In this document: piece after piece, positions 38,101-45,513 of the stretch | Numbering within the stretch: the stretch's first letter is position 1 | Layout: each line of letters opens with the position of its first letter | Origin: an uncultured Bacteroidia bacterium | GTDB lineage: Bacteria > Bacteroidota > Bacteroidia > Bacteroidales > UBA932 | DNA length: 64,000 nucleotides | Direction of reading: 5' to 3' | NCBI GenBank assembly: GCA_902780455.1 | Contig: CACZFO010000001.1 | Coordinates: forward strand, 186,001-250,000 | Program-made: the position numbers and the translations under genes | Notes under the pieces: model-generated | Database searches by the model: none | What the model was told of the DNA's origin: nothing | The model's input: the letters and a program-made list of their open reading frames with translations, nothing else

Positions 38101-38267
38101 ACAACCTTTACTACCTGGTTTGGCTGTCTGACACTTACAAGGCTGCCGGCCTTTCAGAGAAGTCAAGGGAACTGAAGACCCTGGTGAATTCCTACCTGAA
38201 GGTCACTACCGGACAGACCCTTCCTGTGGATGACGAGAAAGAAGGTGAAGCTGAGGCTGAAGTGTAG
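35157..38267 (+). CDS. DUF2723 / GT117-like GT-C membrane glycosyltransferase
   Basis: 1036 residues. The first ~570 residues have some ten hydrophobic segments and the DUF2723 signature TVSFWDCGEFIASSYKLEVG near residue 25. The rest (about 600-1036) is soluble and probably periplasmic, ending in a helical region. The family is abundant in Bacteroidota and is thought to be of the GT-C type that uses lipid-linked sugars, with protein O-glycosylation as a suggested role; that assignment is from family knowledge, not this sequence. It is transcribed alone, divergent from SUI1, and ends 2 bases from the convergent LuxE-like gene. Confidence 0.85.
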   Translation: MEFKKFKRINNIVAVVVLAIASFTYLSTIEPTVSFWDCGEFIASSYKLEVGHPPGNPTFQTIARFFTMFADKEHAALMVNAMSALCSALTIMLLYLTIVHLARRLMEKKDGLSSSAMEVSAAVKIIGAGIVGALAYCWSDTFWFSAVEGEVYAMSSLATALVFWAMLKWEEKADEPYANRWLVLIAFIMGFSIGIHLLNLLTIPALGMVYYYRKFKVSTWGAWKAFFVSCFILIVINWGIIPYLPALSAFVDRIFVNGFSLPRNSGAAFFVLLIIAACFWGAYRSYKKGNALWNNIFICTMAIIIGYSLFAVVVIRSSVNTPTNEYQPDNPYTLVRYLNREQYGSAPLLYGHTYKSRMTDVDIADYYNYDNTAGKYVKLDGPAQPVYGNKVLFPRMWSSADPSYDKFYQVYTGMDGTPSAGANLKYFFAYQMDFMYWRYFFWNFVGRQNDLHSTVPGDIYKGNWESGIGFIDRARLGDQSEGPDYIVDSKAKNHFYFLPLILGIIGLFYQLRHDKQNTLVTFLLFFLTGIAVVLYLNQPPYQPRERDYAYAGSFYAFTIWIGFAVLWLGGLLEKAFKSKKAAPSVVAAALCLLVPVQMVSQTWDDHDRSGRYTCRDMAYNYLAGLGQNAILVTHGDNDTFPLWYIQEVEGVRTDVRIMNTSLLGTDWYIDQMKCKQYESDPVPFTLEKKDYYYGKNDFVPVADYIKAPVPAKELIKILKDPSVSVPMGDKKNHNIIAGRHFIVPVNKENVIKNGIVAPRDYDKIADTIQLDIPEGVGSIDKTSMMILDLLSNYNWERPLYFLQRGGEINIGIKDYLQWEGFAFKFVPIKSQTGRRNDNIDQNASPDTLYNRIMNVYRFESLAAPVNIDYQNLLTFNSLISTRELIANTAKLLVMDKQPEKAVEVLDRMQQVMPESNFPLNNSLISSINDLAVLDAISVYFVCGEKEKGESLGDRFTEETLQHIKLFMKPYRGEVFLWERLQNNLYYLVWLSDTYKAAGLSEKSRELKTLVNSYLKVTTGQTLPVDDEKEGEAEAEV

Positions 38268-38269
38268 GC

Positions 38270-39340
38270 TTATTCAATGAGCATGTTGCAGCCGCGGCGT
38301 TCGGTGTTGCTTATGCGTCCGTCAACCGTGAATGGTTGATGGACGCTTTTCTTTCCGTTCCCCGGAACAATCTTGCCGCAGTCCTCTGTTTCTATGAAGC
38401 AGCAGGAGTGGATGTTGGCCAGGTCTATGATGTTGAGTCCGCCCTGGACGTTCTCCTTGCCCAGGATTCTGAACGGATCCTGGAGGTCTCTTGTCATGAC
38501 CTTCATCCATGGGGGAGTGAAGAACACCCCGTTGTCGTCAAAGGAATAGGCCTGGCTGAGAAGTTCGCACATTCCGTACTCGGAGTGGATGGATTCTGTG
38601 CACAAGCCTTCTCTCAGCCTTCCGTGAAGCTCCTTCCTTGAGAGTTCTTGTCCGCGCCCCTTCATGCCTCCGGTCTCCATAACGGTTACATTGCGAAACA
38701 TGTCTTTCCTCATGGCCTGATCCGGTATTTGCTCTTTTACGAACAGTGCAAAGTCCAGGAGGGCGAAACTTACTCCCAGCAGTATGGTACGTCCGTTGAG
38801 CCTTCTTACGGTGTCAAGCAGGTTGTCGTGGTCGTAGAGGAAGAACCCTCCTTCTCTGCCGTTGGCCTTTGCGCTGGAAATGAGTTTGTCTGCCATGTAG
38901 ACCAGGGAAGAACCCTTGCGTTCAAGATATGAAGGAAGAAGGGCCAGCAGGTTGTAGCTTCCGCTTTCTCCGTAGAACAGCCTGAAGGCCTCCGAGAAAC
39001 TTCTTTCATACAGGCGGATGTCCTTGACCTCATGATGGGAAGGAACCATTCCGGTTGTTGCGCTGGAAGTAAATACCGTGGCCTTTTCTGAAGTGATGGC
39101 CGGATCTTCCCAGTCTGAAACCACGTTGCAGCTTTTGAAAAGGCGGATTGGCAGGAAAGGAATCTGTTCAACCGTTGAGGGAATGAAATCCTCCTTGCCC
39201 GTAAGTTTGAGATAATCGCGATAAACGGCACAATGCTCCCTCTGGAATCCAAATGCTTCCAGGGCGAGCTGGTTGAACCCGGAGGGGGTTCCTACAGAAA
39301 AGATCCTGTGTGTAAACTCCTGCAGGTCCATCTTAGACAT
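38270..39340 (-). CDS. LuxE-like acyl-protein synthetase / adenylate-forming enzyme
   Basis: 356 residues. Blocks such as TVFTSSATTGMVPSHH (P-loop-like Ser/Thr/Gly segment, ~90-105), GVSFALLDFALF and SEYGMCELLSQAYS fit the LuxE/phenylacetate-CoA-ligase-like branch of acyl-activating enzymes. The natural acyl acceptor is unknown. It overlaps the GH3 gene by 8 bases and follows it in an operon; the two adenylate-forming enzymes side by side are a recurring Bacteroidota pair. Confidence 0.85.
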   Translation of the reverse strand: MSKMDLQEFTHRIFSVGTPSGFNQLALEAFGFQREHCAVYRDYLKLTGKEDFIPSTVEQIPFLPIRLFKSCNVVSDWEDPAITSEKATVFTSSATTGMVPSHHEVKDIRLYERSFSEAFRLFYGESGSYNLLALLPSYLERKGSSLVYMADKLISSAKANGREGGFFLYDHDNLLDTVRRLNGRTILLGVSFALLDFALFVKEQIPDQAMRKDMFRNVTVMETGGMKGRGQELSRKELHGRLREGLCTESIHSEYGMCELLSQAYSFDDNGVFFTPPWMKVMTRDLQDPFRILGKENVQGGLNIIDLANIHSCCFIETEDCGKIVPGNGKKSVHQPFTVDGRISNTERRGCNMLIE

Positions 39341-40952
39341 CCCCGGTCATGTTTTTAAGCTGGTTGATGTATTTGAGGTCTTTCCACAGGCGCGGAATCT
39401 TGTTCTGGCCGCCTGTCTTGCCTCTGGATTCCATCCATCTGTAGAAGGTTCCAGGAGGAAGAGGGATGATCTTCAGGTTCTGCATGGTGGAGCCAGGGGA
39501 ACGCTTTGCCTCGTAGTCTGAATTCACTTTCTGGATTTCTGAGTCCAGAAGACTGGCGAAATCCTCCACGGCCTTTGGGCTGAAGAGCGGACTTTGCGGA
39601 TTGCGGAGGGGATCCTGGAACTCGATTGCCCAGATATGGTATCCTCGGGCGAATGAACCGTCTGCAGCCATGAACTGAGGAGCGGCGGTGTAGTCGGTGA
39701 CCTGAAGGCCGGCTTTTGCAGAAGCTGCTGCCAATGCCTGTTCCGCGTTGTTTATCATCAGTTCCTCGCCAAAGGCGTTGATGAACATCTTGGTCCTTCC
39801 GGTAACGATGAGCCTGTAAGGATTTACGCTTGTGAACCGTACAAGGTCTTCTGGCATGTACCTCCACAGGCCTCCTACGGTGGAGATTACGATGGCGTAG
39901 TCTATGCCGGTTTGGACTCCCTCAAGGGGAACCACAGAAGAATTGTCTCCTTCCATGGCCTTGTCCAGCTGGCTGAAAGGAATGAACTCGTAGAAGATTC
40001 CATTGTTTACGGTAAGCAGCATTCCGTTACCCCCCTCCAGGCTGTCCTGGAAGGCAAAGTAGCCTTCGGATGCGTTGTAGTTTTCGAGGTAGTGCATGTT
40101 GTCGGACGGGATCAGCTTCCGGTATATTTCCCTGTAGGGTTCAAAGTTGATGCCCCCGTGCATGAAAAGCTCCATGTGGGGCCACACTTCCAGCAAGTTG
40201 CTCTTGCCTGTGTATTCCAGGATCTTGTTCATCAGTACGAGGTTCCAGCTTGGAACCCCGGAGAAGTTGCTCACGTTCTTGCGGGTGCTCTCTTTGCAGA
40301 TAAGTTCAACCTTGGTTGCAAAGTCGGCCACAAGGGCGGTTTTCCTGGAAGGTGTACGCAGAAGTTCCACCGCCTTGGGAGAGTTGCGGAGCATCACGGC
40401 GGAGAGGTCTCCGTCAAAGACCTTGCCCTTGAGCAAAGACTTCAGGGAATCCCGGTCAGACATCACATCAGGGGCAACGCTGCCCCCGAGCGTCAGGGCG
40501 CAGGATGAGAATACCCGGCTGTCGGGATTCAGGCGAGCATAGTTCATCAGCATCATCTTCATGCCTTTGAAGTGGGTTCCGTAGAGAGAGTCTTTGGTAA
40601 TGGGGATGAATTTGCTCTTGTCCGAAGACGTGCCGCTGCTCTTGGCAAACCAGCGGACCTTCTGGTTCCACAGCACGTAGTCTTCCCCCTGCCTGATTCG
40701 GGTTATGTAAGGAGCCAGGTCGTCGTACTTGGAAAGTTTCACGCGGCTCTGGAAATCGCCGAGATTATTTATGCTGTCAAAATTCCTCTCCTTTCCGAAC
40801 AGGGTCTGCCTTCCACCCCTGAGGAGCTTTTGAAAAACCTTTTCCTGCAGTTCTGGGGCGTTTCTGAGGCTGCGGTCAACCTCTTCGAGGTATCCCCTGC
40901 CCCATGATAGGACGGCCCTGTTGATTATCCTCGCTGTTTTCTTTCCCATCAT
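39333..40952 (-). CDS. GH3 auxin-responsive-promoter family acyl-acid-amido-synthetase-like protein
   Basis: 539 residues from the ATG overlapping the S41 stop as ATGA (an upstream TTG at 40958 is in frame). The ATP/AMP motifs of GH3 enzymes are visible: KSSGTSSDKSKFIPIT near residue 105, YNASEGYFAF near 300, and YMPEDLVRF..VTGRTKMFINAFGEE near 390-415. Plant GH3 proteins join amino acids to acyl acids; the bacterial substrate is not known. Middle gene of an S41 peptidase-GH3-LuxE operon. Confidence 0.88.
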   Translation of the reverse strand: MMGKKTARIINRAVLSWGRGYLEEVDRSLRNAPELQEKVFQKLLRGGRQTLFGKERNFDSINNLGDFQSRVKLSKYDDLAPYITRIRQGEDYVLWNQKVRWFAKSSGTSSDKSKFIPITKDSLYGTHFKGMKMMLMNYARLNPDSRVFSSCALTLGGSVAPDVMSDRDSLKSLLKGKVFDGDLSAVMLRNSPKAVELLRTPSRKTALVADFATKVELICKESTRKNVSNFSGVPSWNLVLMNKILEYTGKSNLLEVWPHMELFMHGGINFEPYREIYRKLIPSDNMHYLENYNASEGYFAFQDSLEGGNGMLLTVNNGIFYEFIPFSQLDKAMEGDNSSVVPLEGVQTGIDYAIVISTVGGLWRYMPEDLVRFTSVNPYRLIVTGRTKMFINAFGEELMINNAEQALAAASAKAGLQVTDYTAAPQFMAADGSFARGYHIWAIEFQDPLRNPQSPLFSPKAVEDFASLLDSEIQKVNSDYEAKRSPGSTMQNLKIIPLPPGTFYRWMESRGKTGGQNKIPRLWKDLKYINQLKNMTGDV

Positions 40953-42748
40953 TTCCAAGATAAAATTGCACGCCAGAGCAAAACGTCGTAATCCAGCATA
41001 TGGCGGATGCGAGGAGCGGTAAGGGAGAATTTCTGAATTATATCCTCCTCAACCAGAGGCTGTATTTCGTCGCGATAAAGATTGAGGACCTCCTCTTTTG
41101 AGAGCTTTACTTTGGAAGACATCAGTTCATAGGCTTCCTTGTCTTTTTCATAGATGCCCTCGGTCTTGGCTTCTCTTACCATCTGGTCAAAGATCACTTC
41201 TGCAGAAGACCTGTGGTCAAACTTCCTGGAAGAGGCGTATTCCACAAAATCACGGTACTGTTGGTCTGTCATGCGGAACATGCCGTCAACACTCTCCAAG
41301 GCGTTTTTCTTGTAGAATTCCACTGCATATTCTTCCATTATCCCGCTCAGGCTCAGCGCCAGGGTAGGGCGGCTGTACAGGCGGCCCCTTACCTCGATGT
41401 CAGGAGTTATTCCTCCGCCGTCGTAAACGGTTCTGCCTTCCTTTGTAGTGAAGGCTTTCTTGAGAGAATCCGGAACGGCGCCTACACTGCCGTCTGGATT
41501 CCGGTGAGAGTAGTCAAGCATCTGGATGCATCGGCCGCTGGGAGTGTAGTACTTGGAGATGGTGAGTTTGAGCTTGCCGTTGTAGCCAACCGGGCGGAAA
41601 CTCTGGACCAGACCCTTACCGTAGGTACGGGTTCCCATGACAACCGCCCTGTCCAGGTCTTGAAGGGCTCCGGCCACTATCTCTGAAGAAGAAGCGGAAG
41701 AGGAGTTTACAAGTACGAGCAGGGGAATGAGGGTATCCACAGGCTGCTTGTCGGTTACACATTCAAAGCTGGCTCCTGGCCCGCGGCCCTTGGCTGTTGC
41801 CACCAGCGTACCCTTAGGTACAAACAGGGATACGATGTCAGTTGCCTCGTCCATGAGGCCGCCGCCGTTGCCCCTGAGGTCCAGGATGATCCTCTTGGCA
41901 CCCTGTTCCTTCAGGCTGACCAGGGCCTTGCGCACATCTTCTGAACCGTTGAGGGTAAAGCTGTTGATCTTTATGTAGCCGGTAGGAGGCAGCTGGCCGA
42001 AAACATTTGTGTCTATATCCCCAAGTGAAGCCGGAGGATCAGAAGGATACAGGCTTCCGCTCTTGGTTGTGTCTATGATTCCGGAAAACAGCCGTGCAAG
42101 TGAAGACGGCTTGGAAAGCATTCCGGAATAAGGAACGTCCGAGGTATGAACCTTGTCCCTGATAACTTCTATCTCAGCGATTTCTCCAGTACGGCCTTTC
42201 CTGATGGTGAACTTGACCTTGGTTCCGGCATTGCCTCTCATCCTCTTGCTGCACTCGTCTACTGAAAGCTTGCTGATGTCCTGTCCGTCTATCTTCATGA
42301 TGACGTCTCCGGGCTCTATGTTGTACTTTATGGCAGGAGAATTCTCGTATGTCTGCATGATGGTAACGCCCAGTGAATCCTTGCGGATCGTAGCTCCGAT
42401 TCCTCCGTAGGAAGCCGTGGTCATCATTTCTATTGATTCTTCATCCTCCTGGGGCACAAACTCGGTATACGGGTCAAGAGACTCCAGCATGGCATCCGTG
42501 CCTATGTTGATCAGCTTTGCAAAATCTACGGTATCCACGTATTCCGTAGCCAGGGTTTTGAGGATGTTATAATAAATCTCAAGACCCTGTGTGAGCTTGA
42601 AGTTGCGGTTCTGGGCCCCGGCTGTACCAGGGGAGCAGACAGCCATCAAAAAGGCGGCAGCCAAAGCCGCAAATCCGGAAGAGAACCATCCGGAACTCCT
42701 CCTTGAAGAATGAACCGAGGAGGTCTTATATGAAGAAAAATGTAACAT
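40949..42748 (-). CDS. S41-family carboxy-terminal processing peptidase (CtpA-like)
   Basis: 599 residues from ATG 42748 (MLHFSSYKTSS), chosen because the -7 box at 42773-42780 puts the transcript start after the upstream in-frame starts. A hydrophobic export segment ends in GTAGAQ (about 24-45). A PDZ domain follows (ASYGGIGATIRKDSLGV..DVIMKIDGQDI), then the S41 catalytic core with ILDLRGNGGG, the Ser segment NSSSASSSEIVAGALQD and the Lys segment GTRTYGKGLVQ. Probably periplasmic and membrane-anchored; trims C-termini of exported proteins. First gene of the operon with GH3 and LuxE-like genes. Confidence 0.93.
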   Translation of the reverse strand: MLHFSSYKTSSVHSSRRSSGWFSSGFAALAAAFLMAVCSPGTAGAQNRNFKLTQGLEIYYNILKTLATEYVDTVDFAKLINIGTDAMLESLDPYTEFVPQEDEESIEMMTTASYGGIGATIRKDSLGVTIMQTYENSPAIKYNIEPGDVIMKIDGQDISKLSVDECSKRMRGNAGTKVKFTIRKGRTGEIAEIEVIRDKVHTSDVPYSGMLSKPSSLARLFSGIIDTTKSGSLYPSDPPASLGDIDTNVFGQLPPTGYIKINSFTLNGSEDVRKALVSLKEQGAKRIILDLRGNGGGLMDEATDIVSLFVPKGTLVATAKGRGPGASFECVTDKQPVDTLIPLLVLVNSSSASSSEIVAGALQDLDRAVVMGTRTYGKGLVQSFRPVGYNGKLKLTISKYYTPSGRCIQMLDYSHRNPDGSVGAVPDSLKKAFTTKEGRTVYDGGGITPDIEVRGRLYSRPTLALSLSGIMEEYAVEFYKKNALESVDGMFRMTDQQYRDFVEYASSRKFDHRSSAEVIFDQMVREAKTEGIYEKDKEAYELMSSKVKLSKEEVLNLYRDEIQPLVEEDIIQKFSLTAPRIRHMLDYDVLLWRAILSWK

Positions 42749-42772
42749 ATCCTTATGCCTGTACATACATTT

Positions 42773-42780
42773 CAAAAATA
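42773..42780 (-). promoter_or_regulatory. -7 box TATTTTTG of the S41-GH3-LuxE operon
   Basis: A minus-strand TAnnTTTG match about 25 bases upstream of ATG 42748. The divergent rdgB has only a weak box, TAACTTTA at 42793-42800. Confidence 0.5.
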
Positions 42781-42822
42781 ATAAACTTTTGCTAACTTTA
42801 CACAAGTTATTACAATGCAGTC

Positions 42823-43416
42823 ATGGAATTGATATTTGCAACAAATAATCCGAACAAACTCAAGGAAGCGTCAGATATTCTTGGAAAGGATGTAACACTA
42901 ATTATGCCAAAGAAGCTCGGTTACCGGGGAGATATACCTGAAACCGGAGCAACGATAGAGGCAAATTCCAAGATGAAGTGCCAGTTTATCTGGAACAAGT
43001 TCAACAAGACATGCTTTGCCGATGATACGGCCCTGGAGGTGGCATCCCTGGGAGGGGCTCCCGGAGTCCATTCGGCCCGCTATGCAGGAGAAGGCCATGA
43101 CGATGCAGCCAACCGCGCCAAGCTTCTGGATGAACTCACCAAGGTAGACCGTCGCAAGAAGAATATACGTGCCGCAAAGTTCCGCACGGTGGTAACCCTC
43201 ATCCACAAGGGAACCCTGTACACGTTCGAAGGTACCATGAATGGAACCATCGCTGAGAAAGAAAGCGGGGAGGGAGGTTTCGGATATGATTCAATCTTTA
43301 TCCCCGACGGTTGCAGCTGCACCTTTGCCGAAATGAGCGAGACCCAGAAAAACACCATTTCCCACAGGGGCATCGCGATGAGGAAACTGGCCAATTTCCT
43401 TTCCCGCATGCAGTAG
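42823..43416 (+). CDS. rdgB: Non-canonical purine NTP pyrophosphatase (RdgB/HAM1)
   Basis: 197 residues, normal length. Hydrolyses dITP, ITP and XTP to keep them out of nucleic acids. Family blocks are FATNNPNKLKEA (5-16), FADDTALEVASLGGAPGVHSARYAG with the catalytic Asp pair, GEGGFGYDSIF, and the end SHRGIAMRKL. Divergent from the S41 operon, separate from recO. Confidence 0.97.
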   Translation: MELIFATNNPNKLKEASDILGKDVTLIMPKKLGYRGDIPETGATIEANSKMKCQFIWNKFNKTCFADDTALEVASLGGAPGVHSARYAGEGHDDAANRAKLLDELTKVDRRKKNIRAAKFRTVVTLIHKGTLYTFEGTMNGTIAEKESGEGGFGYDSIFIPDGCSCTFAEMSETQKNTISHRGIAMRKLANFLSRMQ

Positions 43417-43426
43417 TCCCCGGCCG

Positions 43427-43501
43427 GGCTGCACAGCAGCAGCCCACACCAGGCTACGCAGCAGCAGCCCACATCAGGCTACATAGCAGCAGCCTCATAC
43501 C
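43427..43501 (+). repeat. 25-bp tandem repeat x3 between rdgB and recO
   Basis: Three consecutive 25-base units beginning GGCTGCACAGCAGCAGCCC, GGCTACGCAGCAGCAGCCC and GGCTACATAGCAGCAGCCT, just after the rdgB stop. Not coding. Confidence 0.85.
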
Positions 43502-43588
43502 AACAACAAGGAAGTTTTCACCGCACTGTTTATTCAACTCATTGTTTCTTCCCCGAACTTTTTAGTTACCCCACTTGACAACACATAA

Positions 43589-44362
43589 ATGCTTACCAAA
43601 AGCCGAATCATAGTACTGCATACCATCAAACATTCAGACTCCGGAATGGTAGTCCAGTGCTACTCGGATGTCAAAGGCCGGTCGGCCTGTTATTTCTTTG
43701 CAGGGGGCAAGCATTCCAAGAGTGCCATGATGTTCCCATTGAGCATGTTGGACGTGGTTCTATTTTCACGTCATCAGGAAGGAAATACGATGCCGGTAAT
43801 CAAGGAAGCCGCTCCGGTTTGCCAGCTGCCCAACCTCAAGACGGATATCCGGAAGGGAGCAATCTCCATCTTCATGTGCGAACTGCTGCTCAAGACCCTT
43901 AAAGAAAGCAGCCCGGATCCCAGTCTTTTTGTCTTCCTGTCCAACTCCATTATGCTTCTTGAAGCCGTGGATGAAGGTGTGGAGAACTTCCACCTCCACT
44001 TTGCCGTAAACCTGTGCAAGGTCTTGGGCTATATGCCGGAAGACAACTACTCCGGACCAAGTTTTCCTCCCAACCCCACCGTTGGTCAAGCCGGCGGCAG
44101 CAATCCGGATTCCCGTACCCATTTCAATTTTACAACAGGGAAATTTACCCACGATTACTCCGAAGCATTCTGCTTCCAGCCGGAAGAATCCCTTCTGCTG
44201 CACCAGATAATGTCCACACCGCTTGCAGCTCTCCGGGAAATCACCTGCAGCGGCCAGATGCGCAACCGTTTCCTGACCAGGATCATAGACTATCTTTCAT
44301 TCCACACATCGCTGAGGATAGAGCTCAAATCCCTTGCCGTCCTCCGCGAACTTTTCTCATAA
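43589..44362 (+). CDS. recO: DNA repair protein RecO
   Basis: 257 residues. The N-terminal OB fold (KSRIIVLHTIKHSDSGMVVQCYSDVKGRSACYFFAGG) and the helical C-terminal region with LCKVLGYMPE fit Bacteroidota RecO, which works with RecR to load RecA at gaps. An extra Pro/Gly/Asn-rich stretch (around PSFPPNPTVGQAGGSNPDS) precedes the region where zinc cysteines lie in some RecO proteins; no clear zinc motif is seen. Stands alone, followed by repeat B1 after 4 bases. Confidence 0.9.
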   Translation: MLTKSRIIVLHTIKHSDSGMVVQCYSDVKGRSACYFFAGGKHSKSAMMFPLSMLDVVLFSRHQEGNTMPVIKEAAPVCQLPNLKTDIRKGAISIFMCELLLKTLKESSPDPSLFVFLSNSIMLLEAVDEGVENFHLHFAVNLCKVLGYMPEDNYSGPSFPPNPTVGQAGGSNPDSRTHFNFTTGKFTHDYSEAFCFQPEESLLLHQIMSTPLAALREITCSGQMRNRFLTRIIDYLSFHTSLRIELKSLAVLRELFS

Positions 44363-44366
44363 ATAA

Positions 44367-44477
44367 GCGTGCCCAACAATGTGCTTATTCTTAGACAATT
44401 AGCCGTTCGTCTGTATGTAAAAATGCAGACAGTTATTGTCATATAGTGTTGATAATAAGCATATTACTGGTCGCGCC
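44367..44477 (+). repeat. Family B palindromic repeat, copy B1
   Basis: About 111 bases, GCGTGCCCA at the left and TGGTCGCGCC at the right, with internal arms TGCTTATT/AATAAGCA, GACAAT/ATTGTC and GTCTGTATG../..TGCAGAC. Unrelated to family A. It lies 100 bases upstream of the second RAYT gene. Confidence 0.85.
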
Positions 44478-44578
44478 TTCATATTTTGCCGTTGTTTTTT
44501 ACAATTCCAGAATTGTCATCGGTAAATTTTTCAGGAAGGTTTTGAAGTTTTGCTTTTGTTTTCAATCTTGCTTCAAAA

Positions 44579-45316
44579 ATGAAACAAAGAGGGAGGGCTA
44601 TTTTTCGCGATGGAGTATATCAGCATATATATCAAAGATCTGCTGACAGAAATCTGATTTTCAAAAACAGTATTGATGCAATCTTCTACATATCAGTGTT
44701 CCATAAATACAGTTTACTATACGAGGTTGAGACAATAGCTTTCTGTCTTATGGGTAACCATATTCATACTTTAAGCCGGGCTACTGATCCTTCAAGACTC
44801 CTCGCGTTTGTCCGAGACTGCAGTTCTGCTTTTGCGAGAGGCTACAATACATATTACAACCGAATGGGGCACTTGTTTCAAAGACCTTTTGGTTCTGCTC
44901 CCAAGCCGGGAGGGAAGCGGCTCAGAACATGTATTTCGTATATAAACAACAATCCAGTAGAAGCTGGTCTAGAGCAAAATATGGAGAACTACGTTTGGAA
45001 TTTATTTGCTTACGCAGACCGCAGTTTCCCGTTTTCAGAAAAACTTGTTCTCAGAAAGACTTCTAAGGCTATGAGACAATCTGTCTCTGAAGTTTCTGAG
45101 TTGATGAAAGAAGATGCGGTACTGACTCAAGTGTTTCTCAGAAATATCTTTGAAAAGCTGAACGGATTGGAAAAGAAACAGATGAGAGACTATATCCTAA
45201 AAAGATACTCTCCTGTAAACTATAGTCAACTTAGGTCAACATTCGGAAGTTTTGAGGAAGCAAAACATGCAATGCATTCATTTATGGGCCGCGAATACGA
45301 TTTGAAGTGCGAATAG
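44579..45316 (+). CDS. Second REP-associated tyrosine transposase (RAYT)
   Basis: 245 residues. The Y1/HUH core is canonical: YQHIYQRS near residue 14, CLMGNHIH (H61, H63), and the catalytic helix with YNTYYNRMGHLFQ (Y92 or Y93), followed by RPFGSAPK. Residues ~150-245 form an additional helical region (LEKKQMRDYILKRYSP..) with a possible DNA-binding role, which the first RAYT lacks. Flanked by B1 upstream and B2 18 bases downstream, a different palindrome family from that around the first RAYT. The gene is AT-richer than its neighbours. No partner gene or IS ends are present. Confidence 0.9.
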   Translation: MKQRGRAIFRDGVYQHIYQRSADRNLIFKNSIDAIFYISVFHKYSLLYEVETIAFCLMGNHIHTLSRATDPSRLLAFVRDCSSAFARGYNTYYNRMGHLFQRPFGSAPKPGGKRLRTCISYINNNPVEAGLEQNMENYVWNLFAYADRSFPFSEKLVLRKTSKAMRQSVSEVSELMKEDAVLTQVFLRNIFEKLNGLEKKQMRDYILKRYSPVNYSQLRSTFGSFEEAKHAMHSFMGREYDLKCE

Positions 45317-45334
45317 CTTGGTGGATAAGACACG

Positions 45335-45445
45335 GCGTGCCCAGTAAAGTATAGTTACTCAGCGATTTAGTTAAATGTCTGTATGTAGAATAACATACAG
45401 TTAATATGCTAAGTATTTATAAATGAGGCTTTTGCTGGTCACGCC
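45335..45445 (+). repeat. Family B palindromic repeat, copy B2
   Basis: About 111 bases, left end GCGTGCCCAG and right end CTGGTCACGCC, same length and layout as B1 with conserved GTCTGTATGTA in the left half. Contains one CTCAGCGAT site (45358-45366). Confidence 0.85.
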
Positions 45446-45513
45446 ACCTGAAATGTCAGCTTGGCTCTAGGCTGGTCACGCCACCTGAAATGTCGTCGGC
45501 TTGATTCTAGGCT
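45434..45513 (+). repeat. Direct repeats of the family B right end
   Basis: The word GCTGGTCACGCCACCTGAA begins units at 45434 and 45471 (37 and 40 bases, each ending in TCTAG), and a broken third starts at 45511 (GCTGG). The second unit ends inside the U32 gene and supplies its stop codon (minus-strand TAG at 45507-45509). Confidence 0.85.
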
